A stretch of 64,000 bases of DNA from assembly GCA_028710415.1 (NCBI GenBank), contig JAQTUE010000027.1:1-64000 (forward strand), given 5' to 3'. This DNA is from Paludibacter sp. (GTDB taxonomy: Bacteria; Bacteroidota; Bacteroidia; Bacteroidales; Paludibacteraceae). The notes under the pieces are model-generated. The model had not been told where the DNA came from, ran no database searches, and worked only from the letters and a program-made list of their open reading frames with translations. Made by a program: the position numbers and the translations under genes. Of this stretch, positions 26,677 to 35,680 are shown one piece after another (position 1 is the stretch's first letter; each line of letters opens with the position of its first letter).

Positions 26677-26885
26677 TAATTCTACTTAACAAAATAAAGA
26701 GCTAACCACAATAGACACAATAGTTCACAAAAGAAATTTTGCCAACAACAATTTTGCTAAGTCATAAATCTTAAAAATCCATTAGGCTATTGACTTTTGT
26801 GTCCTTTTGTATATTGTTATTGTGTTCTATTGTGCCTACTGTGGTTCCTATATTTGACTTTTATTGAATTAGCAAAGTAGAATTA
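26677..26885. repeat. 209-bp imperfect palindrome with 11-bp perfect ends
   Basis: The ends TAATTCTACTT (26677-26687) and AAGTAGAATTA (26875-26885) are perfect inverted repeats. Inside, AACCACAATAGACACAATAG (26704-26723) pairs with CTATTGTGCCTACTGTGGTT (26828-26847), 18 of 20 matching. The centre is AT-rich. It has the form of a small non-coding inverted-repeat element (MITE-like). A promoter-like TATATTTG at 26849-26856 lies in its right arm and may serve the next gene. Confidence 0.7.
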
Positions 26886-26927
26886 AATTCAATTATTTAA
26901 AACAATGAAACAACAAATACTATGTTT

Positions 26928-27890
26928 ATGAAAAAGAGTTCTATACTAATATTTATTCTGACTCTGGTATTTACCGGAACAGGCAATGCTTCGAATGAGA
27001 ATGAAAGAAAGAAATTTGAGTATGAGTTTAATATTATACTGGCGGACCTGGATTCAGTCATTACAAACTCAAAAAGCCAACAAGCTACTGTAGTCAAAAA
27101 TTATAATTTCGTTAAGAATAAAATCTTAAACAAAGAATTGCCAATTGCATTCGATTCGACCCTGAATTATAACTTCTTTGGTTGTGCCTCATTTGGTATA
27201 AAAGAGAAAGACCCTCAAAAGGGTGTAATGTCCTTTGGCAGGTTTATTGTTGATCATTACAAAAAATACCCGGCATTAGCCTATGCCGTGATCATCAATA
27301 CATTTCAAAGTGCATACGATTATTATAACAACAGGGATTTATTTTTAATAAGCGACAATAACCTGATTGAGAAAACCTATTTTGAAACAGATGCAATATC
27401 CCTGGAAGCAATGTTTCTGAATACCTACATGAAAGACTCACCTCAATTGGGGGTACTGGAAAAATATCTTATTGCCGACTTACCAAATGGCATGGATGGC
27501 TCTGTAATACTTTTCTATACAACGGATTTGCAATTACTCCATACGATGGACAATATAAGGTCTGAAGGCAAGAGTGAATCCAAGCTTTTGAAAAAATTCA
27601 GTAGCATGGGCAAAGATTTATTACAAACAGTAACCTTTAAATCAGACAGTAAATGGGAGAATTATTGCTCCATCATTAAATTAAAAACATACGTTTATTA
27701 TAGCCAACAAGTAATTTTTGATATCGTACACTTAAAAAGCGGAGTTACTCAGGCCGCATTTAAACTTGAAAATTATCCTGATAACCTTGAGACCATAAAA
27801 CAAGTACAAAAGGTAATCAGAGATCATAATGACGATTTAAATTACCATCAGGAGACGTTGGATATTCTTGGGGATACTTATAAAAAATAA
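26928..27890 (+). CDS. Secreted protein of unknown function
   Basis: A 320-residue protein with a signal peptide (MKKSSILIFILTLVFTG...NA). An ATG two codons earlier (26922) is equally possible. The mature part is largely helical, with FGCASFGIKEKDPQKGVMSF near residue 80 and YPALAYAVIINTFQSAYDYY near 110. I do not recognise the family. It is the last plus-strand gene; the converging fructan locus begins 263 bases downstream. Confidence 0.6.
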   Translation: MKKSSILIFILTLVFTGTGNASNENERKKFEYEFNIILADLDSVITNSKSQQATVVKNYNFVKNKILNKELPIAFDSTLNYNFFGCASFGIKEKDPQKGVMSFGRFIVDHYKKYPALAYAVIINTFQSAYDYYNNRDLFLISDNNLIEKTYFETDAISLEAMFLNTYMKDSPQLGVLEKYLIADLPNGMDGSVILFYTTDLQLLHTMDNIRSEGKSESKLLKKFSSMGKDLLQTVTFKSDSKWENYCSIIKLKTYVYYSQQVIFDIVHLKSGVTQAAFKLENYPDNLETIKQVQKVIRDHNDDLNYHQETLDILGDTYKK

Positions 27891-27952
27891 GGTTGAGTCA
27901 GGAGGTATCAGGATTTCTACAAAAATAAAAGGAGAAATACGTTTTTAAAGAA
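27887..27952 (+). repeat. Family C element, copy 4 (diverged)
   Basis: AATAAGGTTGAGTCAGGAGG, TATCAGGATTTCTACAAAAA, GGAGAAATACGTTTTTAAAG. It begins inside the TAA stop of the preceding gene. Confidence 0.55.
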
Positions 27953-28099
27953 AAGAGTGAATTCTATTGGGTCTTAGATTAACTTTCCAATCACTTAACC
28001 AGCCTACAAAATTCCCTACGGAATGAATTACTGTTTGAACTTATTGTTTCACTATTCAAACAACATAACGATGTGATGGCCGGCTTACAAGAAACAACT

Positions 28100-28152
28100 T
28101 AATTAACCAGTCAACCAATTAACTAATTAACCAATCAACCAATTAACTAATC
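28100..28152. repeat. Tandem AACCAATTAACTAATT-type repeat
   Basis: Degenerate 8-base units (TTAACCAG, TCAACCAA, TTAACTAA, TTAACCAA, TCAACCAA, TTAACTAA) fill the gap between the converging genes. The reverse-complement version occurs at 61397-61471. Confidence 0.7.
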
Positions 28153-28153
28153 T

Positions 28154-30913
28154 CTACTTAATCCGTTTGATAAAATCAGTCGGGCTTTCGTTGAAGTATT
28201 CCTTAAAGCATTTGGTGAAATAAGATGGGGATGAGAAACCGGTTTCGTAGGCTACCTCAGAAATTGACTTTTCTGTTTTAATCAACAATTGCTCAGAGGC
28301 TTTTAAGCGGATGATGCGTACCAGTTCGTTTGGGGCATAGTTCGTGAGGGATTTAATCTTACGGTACAACTGGACACGCGACAGTCCAAGGCTCTTGCCT
28401 ATTTCATCAACGTTCAGGTCACTGTCGAGAAGCTTGTCTTCAATAATCTTGCGAAACCTGGTAATAAACGTTTTATCTATTTCAGCTACATTTTCCTTGC
28501 GTTCACCGAAAGTAAGGTTCTTCTGGAAATAGGCTTTTACCTTTTCCCTGTTTTCAATAAGTTTTCGTACCCGTATTTTCAACAGGCTTTCATTGAAAGG
28601 CTTGGGGATATAGGCATCGGCACCACTCTCAAAGCCGATGGCACGTTGTTCGTCAAGTGCCAGGGCAGTCAGCAACATAACAGGAATGTGGCTTGTGGAG
28701 AGATTTTCCTTGATTTGCTTGCAGAGTTCAAAACCGTCCATGACATCCATGGAAACATCGCTGATAATCAGTTCGGGTACATATTTCATAGCCCGAAAAA
28801 GTCCTACTTGCCCGTTTGGAGCCTCAATAACTTCAAAGCTGTCTATCAGCAGGCTTTTTATGTATGTCCGTACATCCATGTTGTCTTCTACAATCAGTAC
28901 CAGTGGCTTGTCGGTTTGCAGATTGACAGTCCCGGATATATCTTCCTCAGATTCCAGGATCATCAGGTCATCTTCCTTCACAGCATGGGAGCTCAGGGTA
29001 GGATACTGTTCCACCACTGGTATTTCCTTTTGTTTGAAAGGGATTTGCACGGTGAAGATACTGCCTTTGCCTTCTTCACTGGTTATGCTGATAGTTCCAT
29101 TATGCAACTCCACCAGCATTTTGGTGAGATGAAGCCCGATACCTGAACCTGAAGCACGGCTATCCACCTTATAGAATCGGTCGAAAATACTATGTGCATG
29201 TTGTTCGGAGATGCCTACCCCATTATCCGATATGGTGAGTTGGGCAAATGACTCATCATTCACAATGATTTTAGCAAGGTGTACATCAATCCTGCCGTTT
29301 TCGGATGTAAACTTAAAAGCATTGGAAAGAAGGTTATAGCATATCTTTTCCATTTTATCCGAATCGAACCACAGGGTATAGTCTTCATCGGAAGCGGTAA
29401 ATGAAAAATGAATATGCTTCTTTTTCCCGAATTCAATAAATGAATCGCAGATTTGAGAAACGAAGAGTTTTAAATCGGAGAAGGTAAAATACATTTGCAT
29501 TTTCCCGTTTTCATACCTGCGGAAATCAATGATCTGGTCGATTAATTTCAGCAGGACATGCACGTTTTTACGCATCAACTGGATCAGGCGTTTTCCTTCG
29601 GCACTCAGGGTATCTTTTTCCAGGCTATCCAAAGGTCCCAGGATCAGGGTGAGGGGAGTCCGGAATTCATGGGAAATATTGGTAAAAAACACCAACTTTG
29701 CCTGGGTAGCTTCTTCCAGGTTTTTAGAAAGTACGATTAACTGGTCACGTTGCTCGGACAATTCCTCTTTCTGTTTGTTGATGGCAATGTTCTGTGATTC
29801 CAGTATCTTGTTTGATTTGTTTTTACTACTATAAGCCCGGATCAATAAAACCAGCAATACGGAGATTAAAAAGAGTATCAGGAGTGAACCAAACAACAGG
29901 ATGCGTTGTGAACTATACTTGGCCAGGTTCTGGTTCAGGACAGAATTCAGGAGGCTGATGCGGTTTTGGTGTTGGATAATCTGGTCGGTCTGAAGCTTCA
30001 GTACCCGGGCATTGGTTCTATCCACAACAGCCGTATAGAGGATATTATCCCTTTCGAAAGGTTCATTGTTTAAGATATGGACGGCAGTCTGAATAGCTTT
30101 CTCACCACCGGTAGGATAAATAAAGGTAGCATCTAGGATACCGCTTATCACTTTCTGGATACCGCCTTCGGTACCGGGAAGGGCGTCGATACCCAGTAAT
30201 ACGGGTTTTTTAATTCCGCTGTACACCGTTAATGCTTCGTGGGCACCTGTAGCCATTTCGTCGTTATGGGCAAATACCAGGTCAATGGGGATATTCTTGT
30301 GAAGCGCTTCGGTCATTCTCACCTTAGCCTGTTTGCGGAGCCAGCCACCATCATTCTGATAAACCACCTGAATGCCGGGATACTTGCCGATAACACTCAT
30401 AAACCCGTTGTGACGTTCAACAGCAGGCGTAGAACCATTCAAACCACGTATCTCTGCAACATTCCCTTTGCCGTTTAACAGATTGGCCGCATACACGCCC
30501 ACTTCCTTGCCTATCTGATAATTATCGGCACCTACGAAAGCAGTATATTTCCCGGAACTGATCTTTCGATCGACCAGAACTACCGGGATACCTTCGAGCA
30601 TGGCTTTTTCAATGACCGGGGTAAGGGGTATGGCTTCATTGGGGGATACAATGATCAGGTCGACTTTATCGGCAATAAAACTTTCAATATCGCGAATCTG
30701 TTTCTGATTACTGTCATGAGCTGTTTTAATGCGGATTTCAATGCCGGGGTTAAAGGATGCCTCCCGCTTCATTTCGCTGTTCATGGTACGTCGCCAGGCA
30801 TCATCACTACATTGGGAGACACCAATCACCTTGGTTTCTTTGCTTTTAGCTCCCGAACAGGATGAAAGTACAATGAGTACAGCCAGTATGATGAATAAGA
30901 AATATCGTTTCAT
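28154..30913 (-). CDS. Hybrid two-component regulator with periplasmic sugar-binding domain (fructose-sensor type)
   Basis: A 919-residue one-protein signalling system. In order: signal/anchor (1-20), a LacI/RbsB-type periplasmic sugar-binding domain (about 28-320), a membrane helix (about 350-375), a histidine kinase (HEFRTPL box near 433; ATPase motifs DNGVGIS and GSGIGLHL), a receiver domain with phospho-acceptor Asp in ISDVSMDVMDG, and a C-terminal AraC-type helix-turn-helix. Most SusCD-linked regulators of this type sense through beta-propellers. The sugar-binding-protein form is that of BT1754, which senses fructose. The start at 30913 gives the signal peptide; the upstream frame is untranslated. 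It probably acts on the blocks at 35590 and 50136. Confidence 0.9.
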   Translation of the reverse strand: MKRYFLFIILAVLIVLSSCSGAKSKETKVIGVSQCSDDAWRRTMNSEMKREASFNPGIEIRIKTAHDSNQKQIRDIESFIADKVDLIIVSPNEAIPLTPVIEKAMLEGIPVVLVDRKISSGKYTAFVGADNYQIGKEVGVYAANLLNGKGNVAEIRGLNGSTPAVERHNGFMSVIGKYPGIQVVYQNDGGWLRKQAKVRMTEALHKNIPIDLVFAHNDEMATGAHEALTVYSGIKKPVLLGIDALPGTEGGIQKVISGILDATFIYPTGGEKAIQTAVHILNNEPFERDNILYTAVVDRTNARVLKLQTDQIIQHQNRISLLNSVLNQNLAKYSSQRILLFGSLLILFLISVLLVLLIRAYSSKNKSNKILESQNIAINKQKEELSEQRDQLIVLSKNLEEATQAKLVFFTNISHEFRTPLTLILGPLDSLEKDTLSAEGKRLIQLMRKNVHVLLKLIDQIIDFRRYENGKMQMYFTFSDLKLFVSQICDSFIEFGKKKHIHFSFTASDEDYTLWFDSDKMEKICYNLLSNAFKFTSENGRIDVHLAKIIVNDESFAQLTISDNGVGISEQHAHSIFDRFYKVDSRASGSGIGLHLTKMLVELHNGTISITSEEGKGSIFTVQIPFKQKEIPVVEQYPTLSSHAVKEDDLMILESEEDISGTVNLQTDKPLVLIVEDNMDVRTYIKSLLIDSFEVIEAPNGQVGLFRAMKYVPELIISDVSMDVMDGFELCKQIKENLSTSHIPVMLLTALALDEQRAIGFESGADAYIPKPFNESLLKIRVRKLIENREKVKAYFQKNLTFGERKENVAEIDKTFITRFRKIIEDKLLDSDLNVDEIGKSLGLSRVQLYRKIKSLTNYAPNELVRIIRLKASEQLLIKTEKSISEVAYETGFSSPSYFTKCFKEYFNESPTDFIKRIK

Positions 30914-31063
30914 GGTATCTATGTATATGAATGAAAGGTCAACACTCAATTCGAATTCAAAAGTAATGATTTTTTTGACAGTTGAGGGCTTAAACTTCAA
31001 CTAAGTAATAGAACAAATTAAATGTCCCATTTATTAATGGACCATGCACATATATAGAATTCA

Positions 31064-31297
31064 ATTTTATCACATAGATTCACATAGTTTTTTTCACATA
31101 GAGCCACATAGTTGAGTTCATTGAAATTTGAGTAATCATTATTGTTTATCGAAGTCATAGAGACACATAGATGAATATCTAATTAATAACCAATAATGAA
31201 TGTTCAAATTCAAGCTATGTTTTCTATGTCTTCGATTATTATTAAACTCTGTGTTTCTATGTGTTATTGCTATGTGGAACTATGTGATTTAAAATAA
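31064..31297. repeat. 234-bp imperfect palindrome built of CACATAG units
   Basis: The left arm has CACATAGATTCACATAG, CACATAGAGCCACATAG and CATAGAGACACATAG. The right arm has the same units in inverted order (CTATGTGTTATTGCTATGTG and ACTATGTGATTT). AATCGAAGACATAGA (right arm, inverted) matches ATCGAAGTCATAGA (left). It fills most of the gap between the fructokinase and regulator genes. It resembles the CACAATAG-rich palindrome at 26677-26885. Confidence 0.7.
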
Positions 31298-31334
31298 GAT
31301 GTTAATTTATTCCATCTACTTATTAAAACTCTGA

Positions 31335-31371
31335 CAAACAATAAACCGGTCGAACTGTATAATCCGACCGG
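31335..31371 (-). terminator. Probable terminator after fructokinase
   Basis: On the minus strand CCGGTCG, a 12-base loop and CGACCGG form a 7-bp GC-rich stem, followed by TTTATTGTTTG. It lies about 20 bases after the fructokinase stop and would separate that operon from the regulator gene. Confidence 0.65.
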
Positions 31372-31392
31372 CTATTCAATTAAGATTATAAA

Positions 31393-32334
31393 TTAAACCA
31401 GTCTCTTTACCCTGGATAAAAGAGCTTCCGGTAACAAAGGCATGGCGCCATGTTGGGTGCAAACAAATGCAGAAACATCGACAGCCAGTTGATGGGCATC
31501 CGATATACTTTGCCCGTGCAATAACGATGCTACAAAAGCAGCTGTAAACGAATCGCCTGCTCCTACCGTGTCGGCGACTTCAACCAAAGGTGTCGGCCTG
31601 AATGATGTTTCATTCTGGGTAACGACATAACTTCCTTCCGTACCTTTGGTGAGAACAACGATTTCAAGATCGCAGCTATGAAGCAATTGGTTGCATATTT
31701 CCAGTTCAGACTTGGATTCCCAACCGAATAACTGACCAACAATAATAATTTCGTCGTCGTTTATCTTCAGGACATTACAACGGGACAGGGCGTGTTCAAT
31801 CAGTTCAAGGGTATAAAAGTGCTGGCGGAGGTTGATGTCAAATATCTTGAGTGCAGTCTCAGGGACGCAATCTAAAAAACGGTTGATTGTTGTCCGGGAT
31901 GCTGTGTTGCGTTGAGCCAATGATCCGAAGCAGACAGTCTCAGTCCTGCGCGCCAGTGCTTCCATTTCAGCAGTAAACGGGATATTGTCCCAGGCTACGT
32001 TTTCACAAATTTCATATTGCGGTATCCCGTTTCCGTTTAAAGTTACCTGAACAGTACCGGTGGCATACGGCGTCTTTTCAATCAGGTATTTCAAATCCTT
32101 GCTACTGAGGTTTTCGATTATTTCATTTCCTAACGGGTCATTCCCAATGGCACTGACGGCATAACCTTCGTATCCAAACTGCGAAACATGATAGGCAAAG
32201 TTAGCGGGTGCTCCACCCAGTACTTTACCATTCGGGAACACATCCCACAATATCTCGCCTAATCCTACTATAACGTTTCGACCCCCAACCCCTAAAGGGG
32301 AGTTGATGTTAGTTTCGTCTTGTGTATTTTTCAT
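31393..32334 (-). CDS. Fructokinase (PfkB family)
   Basis: A 313-residue PfkB-family sugar kinase. It has GLGEILWDVFPNG and GGAPANFAYHVSQFG near the N-terminus (about residues 30-55) and the C-terminal signature DTVGAGDSFTAAF (catalytic Asp) near 265-277. It should phosphorylate the fructose released by the GH32 enzymes, as BT1757 does in B. thetaiotaomicron. It is the last gene of the GH32-transporter-kinase operon. The first 24 residues are unusual: NSPLGVGGRN is the translation of a CCCCTAAAGGGG repeat. No other good start is visible, so the repeat appears to be translated. Confidence 0.9.
   Translation of the reverse strand: MKNTQDETNINSPLGVGGRNVIVGLGEILWDVFPNGKVLGGAPANFAYHVSQFGYEGYAVSAIGNDPLGNEIIENLSSKDLKYLIEKTPYATGTVQVTLNGNGIPQYEICENVAWDNIPFTAEMEALARRTETVCFGSLAQRNTASRTTINRFLDCVPETALKIFDINLRQHFYTLELIEHALSRCNVLKINDDEIIIVGQLFGWESKSELEICNQLLHSCDLEIVVLTKGTEGSYVVTQNETSFRPTPLVEVADTVGAGDSFTAAFVASLLHGQSISDAHQLAVDVSAFVCTQHGAMPLLPEALLSRVKRLV
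32279..32302. repeat. CCCCTAAAGGGG palindromic repeat inside the fructokinase 5' end
   Basis: CGACCCCCAACCCCTAAAGG and GGAG; the same type as the copies at 2529-2620 and 5872-5893. It lies in frame and adds residues SPLGVGGR before the conserved kinase fold. Confidence 0.75.
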
Positions 32335-32399
32335 ATCATTTGTTTTAAATAATCAGTTGTAATCTTTCTTCCTTCCTTCTTTCTTAGGTGTCGGGGGCT

Positions 32400-33743
32400 T
32401 TATTTCAATCCCAGTTCTCTTTCTATCTGTTCCAGTGATTTACCTTTGGTTTCTGGGATCCATATTTTTACAAATATAAATGCAATAATACTGAATCCGC
32501 CAAAAATAGCAAACAAATACTGCAACCCGAATGCTCCATGAATAATCGGTGCAAAATAAACAGTCAGGAATGTACACAACCAGCTCACTGCTGTTGAAAA
32601 TGACATGGCAACCCCTTTAATCCTGTTTGGATATATTTCAGAAATAATCACCCACATCACCGGTGCAAACGAAGCGGCGAAGAATGAAATATAAAGCAGC
32701 AAAGCTACCATGACACCTATACCGTTCTGGACAGGTTTAGAAAATTCAAGACTCAGATAGGCCAATGATATGATCATTCCTACTGCACCCCACAACAATA
32801 ATGTTTTGCGGCCTTTCTTATCCACCAGCCACAAGGCGACAATAGTCATCAGGAAGTTGACAAACCCGACAATCATGGCCTGCATCATCGAGTCCAGTTT
32901 CGCAGAACCTGCAGCCTGGAATATATCCGGTGCAAACATGATGACAGCATTGATTCCGGTTATTTGTTGCAAGGCTGCAATGATGGTTCCGATTAATACC
33001 AGCTTCCCGGTTTTACCTTTAAACAGTTCGCCAAATGAAACTTTATCCTTGTTCTTTTCTGCTGAAATAGTGTGTTCCATTTCAGGTAATTCCTGATCAA
33101 CCAACGCTTGTCCACCAATGCTATTCAACACTTTTATTGATTCTTCTTTTTTGCCATGAGCCAGTAACCATCGTGGACTTTCAGGAAATTTAGTAATCAG
33201 GAAAATGAAATAAATCACCCCGAACACTGCAGGAACAACCAACATATACCGCCAGCTGTTATCACCCAGACCCAGCAGTAAATAATCGAAAATATAGGCT
33301 AATACAATCCCGATAGTAATGGCAAACTGATTGAACGATACCAACCGGCCACGTTGTTTAGCAGGTGCAATCTCTGAAATATACATGGGTCCCACCACCG
33401 AAGTGGCTCCCACAGCCAACCCTGACAATACCCTGAATAGTGTTAGCATAGTGGCAGAACCGGAAAGTGCACATCCTAAAGCGGAAACTACATAAAGTAC
33501 GGCGGTGGTGAGCATTACCTTTTTACGGCCGTATTTCTCGGTGAAATTACCTGTAAACAGAGCCCCAATAAGGCACCCAATAGTCAGTAATGAAGCAACA
33601 GTACCCAAGCCACTGTTTGTAAGCGAAAAATGGCCTTTAATCATGTCATTGGCACCAGATATTCCTGCCATATTCAACCCGAAAAGCAATCCGCCATTTA
33701 CGGCTACAAACGTAATCCAGTAAATATATTTGTTATTAGTCAT
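32400..33743 (-). CDS. MFS sugar transporter (sugar porter family)
   Basis: A 447-residue, 12-helix inner-membrane transporter. Sugar-porter signatures are present: GRKKVM after helix 2, PESPRWLLAHGK at the central loop (about 190-201), QQITGINAVIMFAPDIF in helix 7 and GRKTLLLWG after helix 8, ending PETKGKSLEQIE. By position and homology it should import fructose released in the periplasm, like BT1758. It lies 9 bases after the first GH32 gene and 65 bases before fructokinase. Confidence 0.9.
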   Translation of the reverse strand: MTNNKYIYWITFVAVNGGLLFGLNMAGISGANDMIKGHFSLTNSGLGTVASLLTIGCLIGALFTGNFTEKYGRKKVMLTTAVLYVVSALGCALSGSATMLTLFRVLSGLAVGATSVVGPMYISEIAPAKQRGRLVSFNQFAITIGIVLAYIFDYLLLGLGDNSWRYMLVVPAVFGVIYFIFLITKFPESPRWLLAHGKKEESIKVLNSIGGQALVDQELPEMEHTISAEKNKDKVSFGELFKGKTGKLVLIGTIIAALQQITGINAVIMFAPDIFQAAGSAKLDSMMQAMIVGFVNFLMTIVALWLVDKKGRKTLLLWGAVGMIISLAYLSLEFSKPVQNGIGVMVALLLYISFFAASFAPVMWVIISEIYPNRIKGVAMSFSTAVSWLCTFLTVYFAPIIHGAFGLQYLFAIFGGFSIIAFIFVKIWIPETKGKSLEQIERELGLK

Positions 33744-33752
33744 AAAATAGAT

Positions 33753-35519
33753 TTATTTAATATTATAGATAGTGATATTTTCTGCATTCAACTTTCCTTC
33801 GCTCGTAAAGAAGGTCATATTGTTCATTATTTCTGTTGGGAAAAAGATGGAAGACATCGCAATTTCCCCATTGTCGATAAAGATTTCTGCGGAAGCCTTG
33901 TCGACCAATAAACGGATATTGTAACTGCCTTTTGTAACGATTGGTGCACTGGTTCCTGATTTGAATTTGTCATTAAAATTAATTTTACCGCTCTTATCCC
34001 TGTCGATGGATAGTTTATTCGTTTTTAAATCAAAGGTAAATTTCAGGAGTTCTCCTTTTGTATTTGTAAGTTCAAAGCCAAAAGTTGAAGAATGCATAGG
34101 TTTTAGTGTCATTTCAACTTCATAAGTACCTTTGTTTTTAGGCAGAAGCCCTGTTAGTGTTGCTTCTTTTTCAACCACCTGTTTTGGGTACGTTTTGCTT
34201 GCACCCCGGATAGTATTCATTTCTTTTGCAGGAAAGCTCTTAACTATCATATGGCCTCCGCTCATTCCCAACGACAATTCCCGGGGTGTTGTATTGGCAC
34301 TTCTGAAATTAAGTGTCGGTACCGTAGTGGCATAATCCCAGTTGCTCATCCAACCTAAGAATAACCTCCGGCCATCCGATTTAGGGATATTACTCCAGGT
34401 AACGCCCGCATAATTATCACGTCCATAATCTACCCACAGTGGATATGGAAGAGGATCGGCTGTAAATTTAGTTCCGTCGAATGATCCAATAAAGTATTGA
34501 GTGGCTGAACCACCATTAGGTCCTCCCGGATTAATACTTACAAGTAACACCCATTTTGTTTTTCCCTGATACGTCAGTGGAAATAAGTCGGGGCATTCCC
34601 AAACTCCGGCATGTGAACCTATACCCTGTCCAAACTCACTTAATTTAGTCCACTTTTTCAAATCCCTGGAACCGAAGAAAGTGATTGTTTGTTTTGTTGC
34701 CAATGTCATGATCCATTGGTTGGATACTTCATTCCACGAAACTTTGGGATCGCGGAAATCGGTAATGCCGGGATTTGGTAATACCGGATTGCCTGAATAC
34801 TTGGTAAATGTCCGGCCCTTATCCGTGCTATAGGCAATTGATTGTCGTTGGGTTTTACCGTTGCTGGTAAATATGGCAACAATTGCATTCTTTCCAAATC
34901 CGGCCGTATTATTGATATCAACAACTGCACTTCCCGAGAATATAGTTCCAAGGCTATCCGGGGCAATGGCAGTTGGCAGATAGGTCCACGATACCATATC
35001 AGTGCTTACGGCATGACCCCAGTGCATGTTTCCCCACATGGAACCATAAGGATTGTATTGGTAAAAGAGATGATACTCACCATCGAGATATACCATGCCG
35101 TTCGGATCATTCATCCAACCATGTTCCGGACTAAAATGAAATTGAGGTCGATAAGTCTCGTTATATGGAAAGTCAAAACGATCGGAGTATTTGATTTCTT
35201 TTACACCTAATATTGATTCCTTTAGGGTAAGGAATGAAAGTGTCAGTTTCTGGCCTTTATATTTCTTCACATCAATAGGCACCCAATAATCAATCTTATT
35301 CTGTGCCAGATGCACATCATAAGCCGGTTGGTTGTTCTGATCGGGAGTACCAACTTTAATTTTTATTTCAGGAGCTGTTTCTTCAACCGGGAGCAAAATG
35401 TATGAAGAATCCACCTGGTAATCGATGGTTAGATTTTCGCCTGACGATTTTTTCTGGGAATTGCAACCCAGGCTAATTGCTAAAAGAGCAACTAAAATTG
35501 ATAAGATTGTTTTTTTCAT
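33753..35519 (-). CDS. GH32 exo-fructosidase/levanase-type lipoprotein
   Basis: A 588-residue lipoprotein (lipobox ending GC, Cys19). It has an N-terminal beta domain (about 30-110, like the DUF4980 domain of Bacteroides GH32s), a GH32 five-bladed propeller and a C-terminal beta-sandwich. All three catalytic motifs are canonical: WMNDPNG (135-141; nucleophile Asp138), RDP (256-258; transition-state Asp257) and ECPD (Glu308 acid/base). It should release fructose from beta-fructans. It is the first gene of its operon, 33 bases from the -7 box of the promoter with the shared operator. Confidence 0.92.
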   Translation of the reverse strand: MKKTILSILVALLAISLGCNSQKKSSGENLTIDYQVDSSYILLPVEETAPEIKIKVGTPDQNNQPAYDVHLAQNKIDYWVPIDVKKYKGQKLTLSFLTLKESILGVKEIKYSDRFDFPYNETYRPQFHFSPEHGWMNDPNGMVYLDGEYHLFYQYNPYGSMWGNMHWGHAVSTDMVSWTYLPTAIAPDSLGTIFSGSAVVDINNTAGFGKNAIVAIFTSNGKTQRQSIAYSTDKGRTFTKYSGNPVLPNPGITDFRDPKVSWNEVSNQWIMTLATKQTITFFGSRDLKKWTKLSEFGQGIGSHAGVWECPDLFPLTYQGKTKWVLLVSINPGGPNGGSATQYFIGSFDGTKFTADPLPYPLWVDYGRDNYAGVTWSNIPKSDGRRLFLGWMSNWDYATTVPTLNFRSANTTPRELSLGMSGGHMIVKSFPAKEMNTIRGASKTYPKQVVEKEATLTGLLPKNKGTYEVEMTLKPMHSSTFGFELTNTKGELLKFTFDLKTNKLSIDRDKSGKINFNDKFKSGTSAPIVTKGSYNIRLLVDKASAEIFIDNGEIAMSSIFFPTEIMNNMTFFTSEGKLNAENITIYNIK

Positions 35520-35552
35520 GTATTACTGTATTGAGGTTACTCATTCACGTTG

Positions 35553-35619
35553 CAAAAATAAAATCAAATAGGATATTCTGCTGTAAAAATTGTTTCATCA
35601 TCGTGTATTTTTGATACAA
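35553..35619 (-). promoter_or_regulatory. Fructan-operon promoter with shared operator, copy 1
   Basis: On the minus strand a -7 box TATTTTTG (35553-35560) is preceded by 30 bases and then by a 30-bp block (35590-35619). The plus strand of that block begins TTGTTTCATCATCGTGTA and ends TTTTTGATACAA. There is no TTG at the -33 position, as expected for an activator-dependent promoter. The block contains TGTAT-caaaa-ATACA (minus strand). The same block occurs at the same distance before susC (50136-50165). Confidence 0.8.
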
Positions 35620-35680
35620 ATACAGAATATCTTCATTAGGATATTACTTTATTGTCTCCAACCCTTGATTACACATTCAA

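Noticed and set aside
26849..26856. Firm promoter for the gene at 26928
   Set aside because: TATATTTG fits the -7 box, but no TTG lies at the correct distance and it falls inside a palindrome; it is noted only within that feature.
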